Origin: Collinsella sp.
GTDB taxonomy: Bacteria > Actinomycetota > Coriobacteriia > Coriobacteriales > Coriobacteriaceae
Length of the DNA stretch: 22,474 nucleotides
Assembly: GCA_031295385.1 (NCBI GenBank)
Contig: JAUMOL010000027.1
Location: 1 to 22,474, forward strand
Direction of reading: 5' to 3'
This document shows positions 14,328 through 22,403 of the stretch, piece by piece. A program made the translations under genes and the position numbers. The stretch's first letter is position 1. Each line of letters begins with the position of its first letter. The notes below the pieces were generated by a model, which was not told the origin of the DNA, ran no database searches, and saw only the letters and a program-made list of their open reading frames with translations.

Positions 14328-15227
14328 TTAGCGGCAAAGCTCCTTGATGCGCTCGACGGCGCGCTCGATGTGTTCTTGCGGGGTGGAGGCTCCGGCGGTG
14401 ATGCCGATGTAGTGAGCGTCGGTAAACCACGCGGCCTGGAGCTCGGAAGCTTCCTCGATGTGATGCGTGTGCTCGCAGGCGTCTGCGCAAATCTGAGCCA
14501 GGCGGCGGGTGTTGCCCGAGTTCTTGCCACCCACGACGACCATGCAGTCGCAGCGGTTGGCAAGTGTGGCTGCTGCCTGTTGACGCTCACTCGTGGCGGC
14601 GCAGATGGTGTTGATCACACGCAGCTCCTGCATGCGCGGGGTGATAGCGGCCACGACCTCGGCGAGGTTCTGCGCGGTCTGGGTAGTCTGCACGACCAGA
14701 CCCACCTTGCCCTTGAGCGACAGGGCATCGGCGTCGGCGGCACAGCTCACGACCTGCGCATCGTCGCCGGCGTGACCTAGAATGCCCTCGACCTCGGGGT
14801 GCCCCGGCTCGCCTACGACCACCACGCGGTAGCCTTCGCGCACCAGGCGCTCGGCCGCCACATGAACCTTCTTCACGTAGGGGCAGGTGGCGTCGACCAC
14901 GGTAAGGCCGCGCTCGCGGGCGGCATCGATCACCTGCGGCACCACGCCGTGGGCGCGGATGATCACGGTGCCGGTTGCGACGTCGTCCAGGGTTTCGGCC
15001 AAGCCAACGCCTGCCTCAGCGAGCTCGCGTACCACGATGGGGTTATGGATGAGCGGCCCCAAGGTGTGGACCTGATCGCTCTCCCCTGCCTGCGGCGCGG
15101 CAGCCAGAGCCATGTCGAGCGCGCGCTGCACGCCGTAGCAAGTGCCGGCGTGGGCGGCGATCTCGATGGTAGGCGCGGTTGCCTGGTCGGACGCAGTCGC
15201 GGCGGTGTTCGTCACATTCTCGCTCAT
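14328..15227 (-). CDS. ispH: 4-hydroxy-3-methylbut-2-enyl diphosphate reductase
   Basis: A 299-residue cytoplasmic Fe-S enzyme, the last step of the MEP pathway, making isopentenyl and dimethylallyl diphosphate. The three cluster cysteines are in the expected places: Cys 30 (GTCYGVQRA), Cys 115 (DATCPYVKKVH) and Cys 209 (NTICAATSERQ). Substrate-binding residues are in IIRAHGV, EPGHPEV and TAGASTP, the last near the C-terminus. The first 20 residues (Thr/Ala-rich) are an unconserved extension. Start ATG 15227 overlaps nothing but lies two bases after the stop of the acyltransferase gene; a start at 15257 is possible but lies inside that gene. Its presence implies isoprenoid synthesis by the MEP route. 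Neighbouring cmk and ispH are often adjacent or fused with rpsA in Firmicutes. Confidence 0.96.
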   Translation of the reverse strand: MSENVTNTAATASDQATAPTIEIAAHAGTCYGVQRALDMALAAAPQAGESDQVHTLGPLIHNPIVVRELAEAGVGLAETLDDVATGTVIIRAHGVVPQVIDAARERGLTVVDATCPYVKKVHVAAERLVREGYRVVVVGEPGHPEVEGILGHAGDDAQVVSCAADADALSLKGKVGLVVQTTQTAQNLAEVVAAITPRMQELRVINTICAATSERQQAAATLANRCDCMVVVGGKNSGNTRRLAQICADACEHTHHIEEASELQAAWFTDAHYIGITAGASTPQEHIERAVERIKELCR

Positions 15228-15229
15228 TG

Positions 15230-15958
15230 CTAAAACCTGCCCGGATGCTCGGCGCACAGCTCGTCTCGCATAGCGTAGACGCGGTTCATGGCCTCGGACT
15301 CAAACCATTCCAGGCGCTCCGTGCGCTTAAGCCCAGCCGGTGCGTCGGAAAGCGAGACGGCCTTTCCGGCGCGGATCCAGCACTTCTTGGGACGCATGAT
15401 CTTTTTGCCTGCAGGCGTGATGTCGGACCAACCGCAGATGGCGAGCGGGTTCACAGGTGCCTTGCCCATCTGAGCGATGAGTGCAAAACCGCCGTGGACC
15501 TCGGGCTTGATCTCGCGCGAACGGATACGCGTGCCCTCGGGGAAGATCAGGACGTCCTCGCCGCGCTGCAAAGCATGCTGGGCAGCGCGCAGGCACTTCA
15601 TGTCGGCGGTACCGCGCTCCACGGGGATGCCGCCCACGCGGCTAAAGGCCCAGCGAACAATCTTGCTCTTGGCGAACTCGGACTTAAAGATGGGGCGAAT
15701 GCGGCGGCCCCCAAAGAACAACGCCGTCTCTACGGCCAAGAGCTCGGCCATTGAGGTGTGGTTGCAGATGACTACGCTGCCGCGGCCTTCCTGGCGCTCA
15801 AACAGCAGGTCGGCGTCCTCGACCTTCCAACGCCACATGAGCTTGGAGAAGGCCCAAAGGATGGCCATGACCACGACAACGGTGCCGCGGATGAGCGCCG
15901 GGAACTCGGCATAGGGAGCGTTGTAATAGTCCTCGGGCGTCTGCTTAAACAGGCGCAT
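15230..15958 (-). CDS. plsC: 1-acyl-sn-glycerol-3-phosphate acyltransferase (PlsC family)
   Basis: A 242-residue membrane-associated acyltransferase that would add the second acyl chain to lysophosphatidic acid. One membrane helix lies near residues 22-38 (LIRGTVVVVMAILWAF). The catalytic block reads NHTSMAE (66-72): His 67 followed four residues later by Glu 72, where the family normally has Asp (HX4D). Block III FPEGTR (139-144) and the IPVERG motif (111-116) are intact. The Glu may be a tolerated variant. AAAGGAGGT precedes ATG 15958, three bases after the cmk stop. Together with GpsA and PlsY in the same cluster it completes phosphatidic acid synthesis. Other LPLAT substrates cannot be excluded. 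Confidence 0.88.
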   Translation of the reverse strand: MRLFKQTPEDYYNAPYAEFPALIRGTVVVVMAILWAFSKLMWRWKVEDADLLFERQEGRGSVVICNHTSMAELLAVETALFFGGRRIRPIFKSEFAKSKIVRWAFSRVGGIPVERGTADMKCLRAAQHALQRGEDVLIFPEGTRIRSREIKPEVHGGFALIAQMGKAPVNPLAICGWSDITPAGKKIMRPKKCWIRAGKAVSLSDAPAGLKRTERLEWFESEAMNRVYAMRDELCAEHPGRF

Positions 15959-15961
15959 GGG

Positions 15962-16648
15962 CTACCTCCTTTGGTTGATAAGGTCCTCGATTATCGAGAC
16001 GACCTCGTCGATGGTGTGGGCGGTGGAGTCGACGTGCACGGCGTCCTCGGCGGGCACGAGCGGTGCGGCCTCGCGGCTGCTGTCGAGCTTGTCGCGCTGC
16101 TTAAGGGCGTCGAGGGTCTCGTCGACCTCGGCTTCGAGCTGCTCGGACGTGAGCGGCTGGGCATCGTTTTGGTGGCGCTGCAGCACGCGGCGGCGGGCAC
16201 GTTCGCGCGGGTCGGCGGTCAGGAAGACCTTGACCTGCGCGTTAGGGAACACGACGGTTCCGATGTCGCGACCCTCGGCCACGATATCGCGGTCCTCGGC
16301 TGCGCGGCGCTGGTGGATGAGCATAGCGGCGCGCACGCCCGGGTAGGCCGAGACCTTGGACACGTTGGCGTCGACCTGCGGGGTGCGAATGGCGGCCGAA
16401 GCGTCCTGGCCGTCGATGGTCAGGCGCGTATCCTCACCGGTGCCGTTGGTAAAGCGAATTTCGATCTGCTCGGCGAGGGCGTCGATGGCCGCCTCGTTAT
16501 CCAGGTCGATGCCGCGATCGAGCGCGGCGAAGGTGACGGCGCGATACATGGCGCCCGTGTCGAGCTTGTTAAAGCCCAGCTGGCGGGCGATCTCCTTGGC
16601 GATGGTGGACTTGCCGGAACCGGCGGGGCCGTCGATAGCGACGATCAT
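15962..16648 (-). CDS. cmk: cytidylate kinase
   Basis: A 228-residue kinase that phosphorylates CMP and dCMP, supplying CTP/dCTP precursors; CMP is released by phospholipid synthesis, which suits its neighbours. Motifs: P-loop GPAGSGKST (7-15), KLDTGAMYRAVT for nucleotide binding, the CMP-binding insert, IVAEGRDIGTVVFPNA, and the Arg-rich lid (ADPRERARRR). Length is standard. AAAGGAAG lies eight bases before ATG 16648. It is separated from the pseudouridine synthase stop by 66 bases, one of the larger gaps in the cluster, but I see no terminator or convincing promoter there. Confidence 0.97.
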   Translation of the reverse strand: MIVAIDGPAGSGKSTIAKEIARQLGFNKLDTGAMYRAVTFAALDRGIDLDNEAAIDALAEQIEIRFTNGTGEDTRLTIDGQDASAAIRTPQVDANVSKVSAYPGVRAAMLIHQRRAAEDRDIVAEGRDIGTVVFPNAQVKVFLTADPRERARRRVLQRHQNDAQPLTSEQLEAEVDETLDALKQRDKLDSSREAAPLVPAEDAVHVDSTAHTIDEVVSIIEDLINQRR

Positions 16649-16714
16649 GCAATGCTTCCTTTCGATGGTTGGCGTGCTGTTGTGGTTCGCGGGCGTTGGG
16701 GCGCGGCAGGTTGC

Positions 16715-17692
16715 CTAGCCCGTGTAGCGCTCGCGATATGTGTTGCGCTTGGGTGCGGAGCCGTGGCTGCCGTGGTGACGCGTGCGGCTGGCGGGGGTTT
16801 CCTGGGGCTTGCCGCCGTTGCGCTTGGAGCTCGCCTGCTTGGGCGGGATGCCGCCGGCCTTGAGGATCTGCACCTCGCGGTCGGTGAGCTCGCGCCACGA
16901 GCCCTTGGCCACGTCCTTGAGCTCCAGGCCGGCAAAGTTGCAGCGGTGCAGGCGGATCACCGGGTGGTGGATCTTGCTCAGCATGCGCTTGACCTGGTTC
17001 TTGCGGCCTTCGCGGATGATGACCTCCACGGCGGTGGTGCCGGGCTTCACACCCTGCGGGGCCACGGCTTCAGCCTCGCGCGCGTTGATGATGCGACAGA
17101 TTGCCGGCTGGCACGGGCCGTCGTCGAGCTCGATGCCGCGGCGGAGTGGTTCCAGATCGCGGTCGGTCAGCTGCCCGTCCACGAGTGCCTGGTAAGTTTT
17201 ATAGACATGCTTGCTGGGGTGCAGCAGGTCCTGTGACAGGTCGCCGTCGGTGGTAAAGAGCAAAAGGCCCGTGGTGTCACGGTCCAGGCGGCCCACCGGG
17301 AACAGTCCCGGAAAGCGGTCGCGGGGGACCAGATCGGCCACACAAGGGCGCTCCTGCGGGTCGCTCATGGTGGTGAGGTAGCCGGTCGGCTTGTAGAACA
17401 TCAAGTACACGGCGCCCTGGTTGAGTTTGACGGGCATGCCGTCGACCTCGATACGGTCGCGGTCGACATCGACCTTGGTTCCCAGCTCGGTCGCGACCTC
17501 GCCGTTTACCGTCACACGACCAGCGGTCATCAGGTCCTCCGAACCGCGGCGGCTCGCCACACCCGCGCGCGCCAAAAAGCGCTGCAGGCGCATGGTGTGC
17601 GGGTAGACGTGCTGGGCGTCGGACTTGTGCGTATCCGCGTTAGGCGCCGCAGCGACGGTGCGCGTCTCCCCTACTTCGTTAGTCCTCGTCAT
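16715..17692 (-). CDS. rRNA pseudouridine synthase, RluB/RsuA family
   Basis: A 325-residue RNA-modifying enzyme, probably acting on 23S rRNA. An S4 RNA-binding domain starts at MRLQRFLARAGVASRRG (34 onward) and continues through GRVTVNGEVA. The catalytic domain has VGRLDRDTTGLLLFTTDG with catalytic Asp about 137, KTYQALVDG, and IREGRKNQVKRM. The first 33 residues and a long basic C-terminal tail (Lys/Arg/Gly/His-rich, about 285-325) are extensions; such tails are common in actinobacterial members. I use ATG 17692 because GGAGG lies seven bases upstream; ATG 17593 would start at the S4 domain but lacks such a site. The start overlaps the scpB stop by 14 bases. scpA-scpB-rluB is a widely kept order in Gram-positive bacteria. 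Confidence 0.93.
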   Translation of the reverse strand: MTRTNEVGETRTVAAAPNADTHKSDAQHVYPHTMRLQRFLARAGVASRRGSEDLMTAGRVTVNGEVATELGTKVDVDRDRIEVDGMPVKLNQGAVYLMFYKPTGYLTTMSDPQERPCVADLVPRDRFPGLFPVGRLDRDTTGLLLFTTDGDLSQDLLHPSKHVYKTYQALVDGQLTDRDLEPLRRGIELDDGPCQPAICRIINAREAEAVAPQGVKPGTTAVEVIIREGRKNQVKRMLSKIHHPVIRLHRCNFAGLELKDVAKGSWRELTDREVQILKAGGIPPKQASSKRNGGKPQETPASRTRHHGSHGSAPKRNTYRERYTG

Positions 17693-18407
17693 GCAAATCC
17701 TCCGAGGTCTCGTCGACGACCAGGGTCTCCAAGTCCTCGACTGCCTCAACATCTTCAACATCGGTATCGAGCAGTTCGCGCTCTTCGTCCAGGTCCTCGG
17801 CTTGCTCCTCGAGCGTGGACTGAATACTGCGGCCGCTCAGACGCTCGCGGATAAACTGACGTGATTGTTCGTCGGGGGCAAACTGCTCCAGATCGGGCAG
17901 ATCGCGGGTGGAGCGCAGACCGAACTTTTCCAAGAAGGCGTTGGTCGTGCCGTAGATGATGGCCTGACCGCGCTGGGGGTCACGGCCGAGCTCGCGCACC
18001 AGACCCTTGTCAACGAGCGACGCGATGACGCCATCGGAGTTGACGCCGCGGATGCCCTTGACCACCTCGCGCGTCACGGGCTGGTGGTAGGCGATCACGG
18101 CCAGGGTTTCGAGCGCCGCCTGCGACAGCTTTTGCGTATCCCAGCTCAACACATAGGCCTCGACCACGTCGTGGTAGGCGGGGTGCGTGAACAAGCGCCA
18201 ACCGCCGGCGACCTCGCGCAGCTGAAAGCCGCGGTTGGCCTCCTCGTACTCAACCTTGAGCTCGGCGAGCAGCGACGCGCACTCGCCGGGGGCGATATCC
18301 AGTGCGCCGGCCAGCGCGGGCGCACTCACCGGGTCGCTCGACACCAGCAGCAGTGCCTCGAGGGCGCCTTTAAGGCTGTTTGCCTCCAGCGTGGAAAGGG
18401 TTGACAT
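17679..18407 (-). CDS. scpB: segregation and condensation protein B
   Basis: A 242-residue protein, the winged-helix partner that with ScpA and Smc forms the bacterial condensin. Two winged-helix domains are recognisable: about 10-80 (LEALLLVSSDPVSAPALA) and 90-165 (LSQAALETLAVIAYHQPVTREVVKGIRG, in two parts), followed by YGTTNAFLEKFGL. The C-terminus is a long acidic tail (roughly 200-242, rich in Asp and Glu). GGAG lies nine bases before ATG 18407. It starts 11 bases after the scpA stop. Confidence 0.96.
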   Translation of the reverse strand: MSTLSTLEANSLKGALEALLLVSSDPVSAPALAGALDIAPGECASLLAELKVEYEEANRGFQLREVAGGWRLFTHPAYHDVVEAYVLSWDTQKLSQAALETLAVIAYHQPVTREVVKGIRGVNSDGVIASLVDKGLVRELGRDPQRGQAIIYGTTNAFLEKFGLRSTRDLPDLEQFAPDEQSRQFIRERLSGRSIQSTLEEQAEDLDEERELLDTDVEDVEAVEDLETLVVDETSEDLHDED

Positions 18408-18418
18408 GGTTGCGGCTC

Positions 18419-19231
18419 CTATTCGGTGAGCTCGGGGCCCTCGCCGGGCACATAGGCCTCGGCGCCCTCGACGCGGTTGATTTGAATGGTTCCAAAGATC
18501 TCGTCCTGGCTCAGCGTGAGCGAGCCGCGCTTGGCGAGCTCGAGCATGGCCAGGAAGGTGACGACGAGCTGCTCGGTGGTGGCATCGCCGTCCAACAGCT
18601 CGCGGAAAGTGCAGGTTTGGTGCTCCATGGTAAAGCGGTCGACCGAGGCCACCGTCAGGTCGAGCGGCACGCGATGCGGTGCTACGTGCTCGGCCTCCAG
18701 CAGGAAGGTCTGGCGCTTGCCGTCCAGGTCGGCGCAGATGACGGCGAGGCCGCGCAGTGTGATGCCGGCCAGGTAGTCGGGCATAAGGCCCAAAAACTCG
18801 GGGTCGGGGCCGGCCACGCGCGGATGCATGCGGCTTTCGGCCTGCATGCGGGCACCGAGGGCCGCCGCCGCACCCTTAAACTGCTTGTAGGCGATCAGGC
18901 GCTGGATCAGGACCTCGCGCAGGGCGTCGCCGTCGAGCGCGCTGAGCTCCTCGAGGTCTTCGTCGAACTCGTCATCGTCGTCATCGACTTTGCGCGGGGC
19001 CTCCTGGGGCACCAGAGAAGCAGCCTTGATGTCCAAAAGGGTTGCCGCGACCAGCAAAAAGTCGCTCGCCACGTCCAGGTCCAGCGCCTCGATGCGCTCG
19101 GCCTCGGCAAGGTACTGCTCGGCCACCTCGCTGATGGAGATGGCGCCGATATCTACTTTTTGGCGGGTTACCAGCTGCAGCAGCAGGTCGAACGGTCCGC
19201 TGTAGACCTGCGTCGACACGCGATACGACAT
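18419..19231 (-). CDS. scpA: segregation and condensation protein A
   Basis: A 270-residue kleisin that bridges the Smc heads and binds ScpB. The N-terminus YSGPFDLLLQLVTRQKVDIGAISI, in the usual FDLLLxL form, the LDVASDFLLVAATLLDIKAASL stretch and the C-terminal winged helix (VVTFLAMLELAKRGSLTLSQDEIFG, in pieces) are family features. A strongly acidic insert (VDDDDDEFDEDLEEL, about 82-96) sits between the N- and middle region. AAAGGAGG precedes ATG 19231 at ideal spacing. An 84-base gap from the M50 protease stop may hold the scpAB promoter, but no clear hexamers are visible; a small GCGCC/GGCGC hairpin (19250-19264) lies in the leader. Confidence 0.96.
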   Translation of the reverse strand: MSYRVSTQVYSGPFDLLLQLVTRQKVDIGAISISEVAEQYLAEAERIEALDLDVASDFLLVAATLLDIKAASLVPQEAPRKVDDDDDEFDEDLEELSALDGDALREVLIQRLIAYKQFKGAAAALGARMQAESRMHPRVAGPDPEFLGLMPDYLAGITLRGLAVICADLDGKRQTFLLEAEHVAPHRVPLDLTVASVDRFTMEHQTCTFRELLDGDATTEQLVVTFLAMLELAKRGSLTLSQDEIFGTIQINRVEGAEAYVPGEGPELTE

Positions 19232-19315
19232 CTTCGACCTCCTTTGACGGCGCCTTCGCGGCGCGGTTTGGGTGCATGTTTCGACCGTTTTGTATGGTCG
19301 ACCTGTTAGTTTACC

Positions 19316-19999
19316 TTAGATGCCGGCGATTGCGAAGTTGAGCAGCTGCTCGGCCAGCGGATACACGGTAACGTCGAAATAGCGGCCGATTACATCGATG
19401 CCGGTCCACATAGGCAGCAGGTACAGCACCAGGATGAGTATGGGCATAGCGTATTGCTGTAGGTGGTAGTAGTTGGCGAGCGCCTTGCCTTTGAGGAACG
19501 GCACGATAATCGACGAGCCGTCGAGCGGCGGGATCGGGATGAGGTTGAAGAACGCAAGCGACAGGTTGACCGCGATAAACGTGGCGCCGAAGTTCATGAT
19601 CTGTGATGCCAGGGCAAAGGACATGCTGGCGTAGAGGTTGCCGTACGTTGCGTGCATGAGGGCGGCCGCAAGGCACGCGAGGGCGATGTTAGACGCGGGG
19701 CCGGCAACGCTCACCAGGACCTCGTCGCGCTTGGGGTGCTTGAGGTTGTTGAGGTAGACGGGCACGGGCTTGGCGAAGGCGAACACCGGGCCGCCGGCGG
19801 CAAGCATGAGCAGCGGCAAGATGATAGTGCCAAACGGGTCGATATGGTTGAGCGGGTTGAGCGAGACACGACCGCGCGATCGGGCCGTCTTATCGCCGAG
19901 TGCCCAGGCCGCGGCGGCGTGCGCATTCTCGTGGATGACGATGCCCACGATGACGGCGACCGCGCTGGCGAGCAGGTTCATGATGTAGCTGTTGGACAT
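19316..19999 (-). CDS. M50 site-2 protease family membrane metalloprotease
   Basis: A 227-residue multi-pass membrane protein. The zinc site HENAH (23-27, HEXXH) lies in the first membrane helix, and the second motif NLIPIPPLDGS (152-162) supplies the third ligand Asp 160. The segment VSVAGPASNIALACL matches the conserved GPxxN region. The short length and lack of PDZ or CBS domains place it with the small Rv1478/YwhC-like S2P group often located beside scpAB in Gram-positive bacteria. Substrate is unknown; S2P enzymes cut membrane-bound regulators. GGGGAG lies just before ATG 19999, and the start is nine bases after the stop of the small membrane protein gene. Confidence 0.93.
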   Translation of the reverse strand: MSNSYIMNLLASAVAVIVGIVIHENAHAAAAWALGDKTARSRGRVSLNPLNHIDPFGTIILPLLMLAAGGPVFAFAKPVPVYLNNLKHPKRDEVLVSVAGPASNIALACLAAALMHATYGNLYASMSFALASQIMNFGATFIAVNLSLAFFNLIPIPPLDGSSIIVPFLKGKALANYYHLQQYAMPILILVLYLLPMWTGIDVIGRYFDVTVYPLAEQLLNFAIAGI

Positions 20000-20008
20000 G
20001 GCGCTCCC

Positions 20009-20305
20009 CTAGCGGACGCGGCGCGAGGCGCGCGTGAGCAAGTAGTCGGCCACAAACAGGATGACAGCCACGATGGCGTAATCCAGGCGGAAGACGCCGC
20101 CAAAGGGAGAGGTGATGACGCCGTAGCCGGCGATGGCGCTCGGCAGCGCGCGCGAAAGCTCAACGACAAAGCCCACGATCTGCAGCTTGGCGGTGAGGCC
20201 GCTAAAGCACAACAGCACGGTTATCGCACTCATAAAAATGCCGCAGATGCGACAGGCGATGGCGATGATGCTCATCGCCACGGCAGTGGCCTTACGAGAG
20301 TTCAC
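20009..20305 (-). CDS. small membrane protein, 98 aa, unknown function
   Basis: I do not recognise a family. The protein starts at GTG 20305 (AGGAG eight bases upstream, inside the end of the ABC-F gene), giving MNSRKATAVAMSIIAIACRICG; an internal ATG at 20275 is a weaker option. There is a hydrophobic segment at about 8-35, a second moderately hydrophobic region at 40-65 (LQIVGFVVELSRALPSAIAGYG) and a third at 73-90 (RLDYAIVAVILFVADYLL), ending with a basic TRASRRVR. Two or three membrane spans with the basic tail in the cytoplasm are likely. It overlaps the ABC-F stop by 14 bases and sits nine bases before the M50 protease, so it is probably co-translated with both. Codon use matches the housekeeping neighbours. 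Confidence 0.8.
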   Translation of the reverse strand: MNSRKATAVAMSIIAIACRICGIFMSAITVLLCFSGLTAKLQIVGFVVELSRALPSAIAGYGVITSPFGGVFRLDYAIVAVILFVADYLLTRASRRVR

Positions 20306-22328
20306 GCGCGGTCTCCTCTTCGATCTGGGTGGAAAGCTCCAGCCATTCGTCCTCGAGCTTGGGCAGCTCTTGCTTAAGGCCGTTATATTCCCCCAGCGCG
20401 GCGTTGAACTTGTCCTGATCGGCATAAAGCTCTTCGCTTGCCATCAATTCCATAAGCTCGTCATAGCGGGCGCGCTTTTTGTCGAGCTCCGTCTCGATCT
20501 TCTTGAGCTGGTTGCGCACGCCCTTGAGCTTTTTGTTGAGCGCGGCGCGGGCCTGGGCCTCGGCGCGCTTTTGCTCCTTGGTCTTTTTGCCCTCTATCGG
20601 CTTGGGGGCCGACGCGGGGCTGCTGTCCTGGGCGGCGTTGGCGGGCTTAGTGCTCTTGCCTGCGGCAGGCGCGCTCTCCCCTGCTGCCTCGGCGGCGGCG
20701 CGGGCTGCGAGGTCCTCGCGCTTGTAGAGGTAGTAGTCGTAGTCGCCGTCGTAGACCGTGACCTTGCCGTCACGGATGTCGATGATGCGGTTTGCCACGG
20801 CACGTACCAAGTGCTCGTCGTGGCTGATCAGCACGATGGTGCCGGGAAAGTTTTGCAGGGCGTTCTCGAGCATGTCCACCGAGTCGATATCCAGGTGGTT
20901 GGTGGGCTCGTCCAGGCACAGGAGCGCCTCGGGGGCCACGAGCATCTTGGCCAGGGCCAGGCGCGCCTTTTCGCCACCGGAGAGAATGCGGACCTGTTTT
21001 TCGATTGCATCGTTGTCGCTAAACAGGAAGGCGCCCAGCAGGCTGCGCTGCTGCGGCACGGTCCATTTGGGCGTGACGGTGTCGATCTCTTGCAGGACGG
21101 TATTGGACTCGGTCATGCCCTCGAGCGCGTGCTGAGCGTAGTATGCCACGCCCACGTTGGTGCCCAGGTCCCGGGTGCCGGTGGTGGGCGGCTCCAGGCC
21201 GGCGAGGATCTTCATGAGCGTGGACTTGCCGGCGCCGTTGGGGCCGACGAGCGCCACGTGCTCGCCGCGGTAGAGCTTGAGGTCGATATCGCTGTAGATG
21301 TGCTTGTCGCCGTAAGACTTGGACACGCCCTCCAGACCCACGACCATGTCGCCCGAGCGCGGCGGGTCAGGGAACTTAAAATCGATGTGCTTGTGGCCCT
21401 CGGGCAGGATGACGAGCTCCTTTTTGATCTGCTCGATTTTGCGGATGCGCTCCTGGGCCTGGGCGGCCTTGGTGGGCTTGTAGCGGAACTTATCGACGAA
21501 GACCTGCATGTGGGCGATGTCGCGCTCCTGGGCGGCACGCTTGGCGCGCATCTGCTCAAGGTTGTCCTCGCGCTGCTTGAGGTAGCTGCTGTAGTTGCCG
21601 GTGTAGGTGGTCACGCGGCGGTTCTCGAGCGCGGCGACGTGGTCGACGCAGGCGTCCATGAAGGCGCGGTCGTGGCTGACGATGAGGACGGCGCCGTCGT
21701 AGCTGGCGATAAAGCCGCGCAGCCACTGGACACTCTCGAGATCCAGGTGGTTGGTGGGCTCGTCCAGGAGCAGCAGGTCGGGGTGGCGCAGGAAAAGCTT
21801 GGCGAGCGCGATGCGCATCTGCCAGCCGCCGGAAAACTCGGAGCAGGGACGCTCAAAGTCGGTGACCTTAAAGCCCAGACCGGACAGGATTTTGCGGGCG
21901 TTGCTTTCGAGCTCGTAGCCGCCTAGGTGCTCAAAGCGGTCCTGGACCTGGCCGTATTCGTTCAGGAGTGCGTCGACGTCCTTGCCCTGCTCGGAGAGCT
22001 CGGTGATTTGTGCCTGAAGCTCGTTGGCGCGCTCGCCCATGCGGCGGATTTCCTTAGCGGCCGCCATGACCTCGGCGAGGATGGTGGTGTCCTTGTGCTC
22101 CAGGTTGGTTTCCTGCTCTAGGTAGCCTACCTGGCAGTCCTTTGCGTACTGGACCTGGCCTGCGTCGGGGCTGTCGATGCCCATGATGATTTTGAGCATG
22201 GTGGTTTTGCCGGCGCCGTTGGGGCCCACGAGCGCGAAGCGCTCGCCGGGGTTGATCTGGAAGGACGCGCCGCTAAAGAGGACGCGCGCGCCGAAGCTTT
22301 TTTCGATCTTGTCGACCAGGAGGATCAT
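20292..22328 (-). CDS. ABC-F family ATP-binding protein (Uup/YdiF-like)
   Basis: A 678-residue soluble protein with two ABC ATPase domains and no membrane spans, the ABC-F layout; members bind the ribosomal E site and rescue or tune translation, and some give antibiotic resistance. Domain 1: Walker A GPNGAGKTT (35-43), signature SGGWQMR (166-172), DEPTNHLD (189-196). The interdomain linker spans about 242-325 with a charged helical hairpin. Domain 2: GPNGAGKST (362-370), signature SGGEKARL (450-457), DEPTNHLD (473-480). A Pro/Ala/Ser-rich spacer leads to a C-terminal coiled coil (about 595-672), as in Uup/EttA-related housekeeping types rather than dedicated resistance proteins. ATG 22328 follows AAGGCGG. 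Only about 30 bases separate it from the tRNA-Ala terminator, so its promoter is not obvious. Confidence 0.94.
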   Translation of the reverse strand: MILLVDKIEKSFGARVLFSGASFQINPGERFALVGPNGAGKTTMLKIIMGIDSPDAGQVQYAKDCQVGYLEQETNLEHKDTTILAEVMAAAKEIRRMGERANELQAQITELSEQGKDVDALLNEYGQVQDRFEHLGGYELESNARKILSGLGFKVTDFERPCSEFSGGWQMRIALAKLFLRHPDLLLLDEPTNHLDLESVQWLRGFIASYDGAVLIVSHDRAFMDACVDHVAALENRRVTTYTGNYSSYLKQREDNLEQMRAKRAAQERDIAHMQVFVDKFRYKPTKAAQAQERIRKIEQIKKELVILPEGHKHIDFKFPDPPRSGDMVVGLEGVSKSYGDKHIYSDIDLKLYRGEHVALVGPNGAGKSTLMKILAGLEPPTTGTRDLGTNVGVAYYAQHALEGMTESNTVLQEIDTVTPKWTVPQQRSLLGAFLFSDNDAIEKQVRILSGGEKARLALAKMLVAPEALLCLDEPTNHLDIDSVDMLENALQNFPGTIVLISHDEHLVRAVANRIIDIRDGKVTVYDGDYDYYLYKREDLAARAAAEAAGESAPAAGKSTKPANAAQDSSPASAPKPIEGKKTKEQKRAEAQARAALNKKLKGVRNQLKKIETELDKKRARYDELMELMASEELYADQDKFNAALGEYNGLKQELPKLEDEWLELSTQIEEETARELS

Positions 22329-22359
22329 GGTGCCGCCTTTGACCTTGTGTGCCTATATG

Positions 22360-22387
22360 AAAAAAGGCCCCAACTTGCGTTGGAGCC
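22360..22387 (-). terminator. terminator downstream of tRNA-Ala
   Basis: On the minus strand GGCTCCAAC (22387-22379), loop GCAA, GTTGGGGCC (22374-22366), then TTTTTT. Nine paired positions with one G-T wobble. It separates the tRNA from the ABC-F gene. Confidence 0.9.
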
Positions 22388-22403
22388 TCATTCAATGCTC
22401 GGG

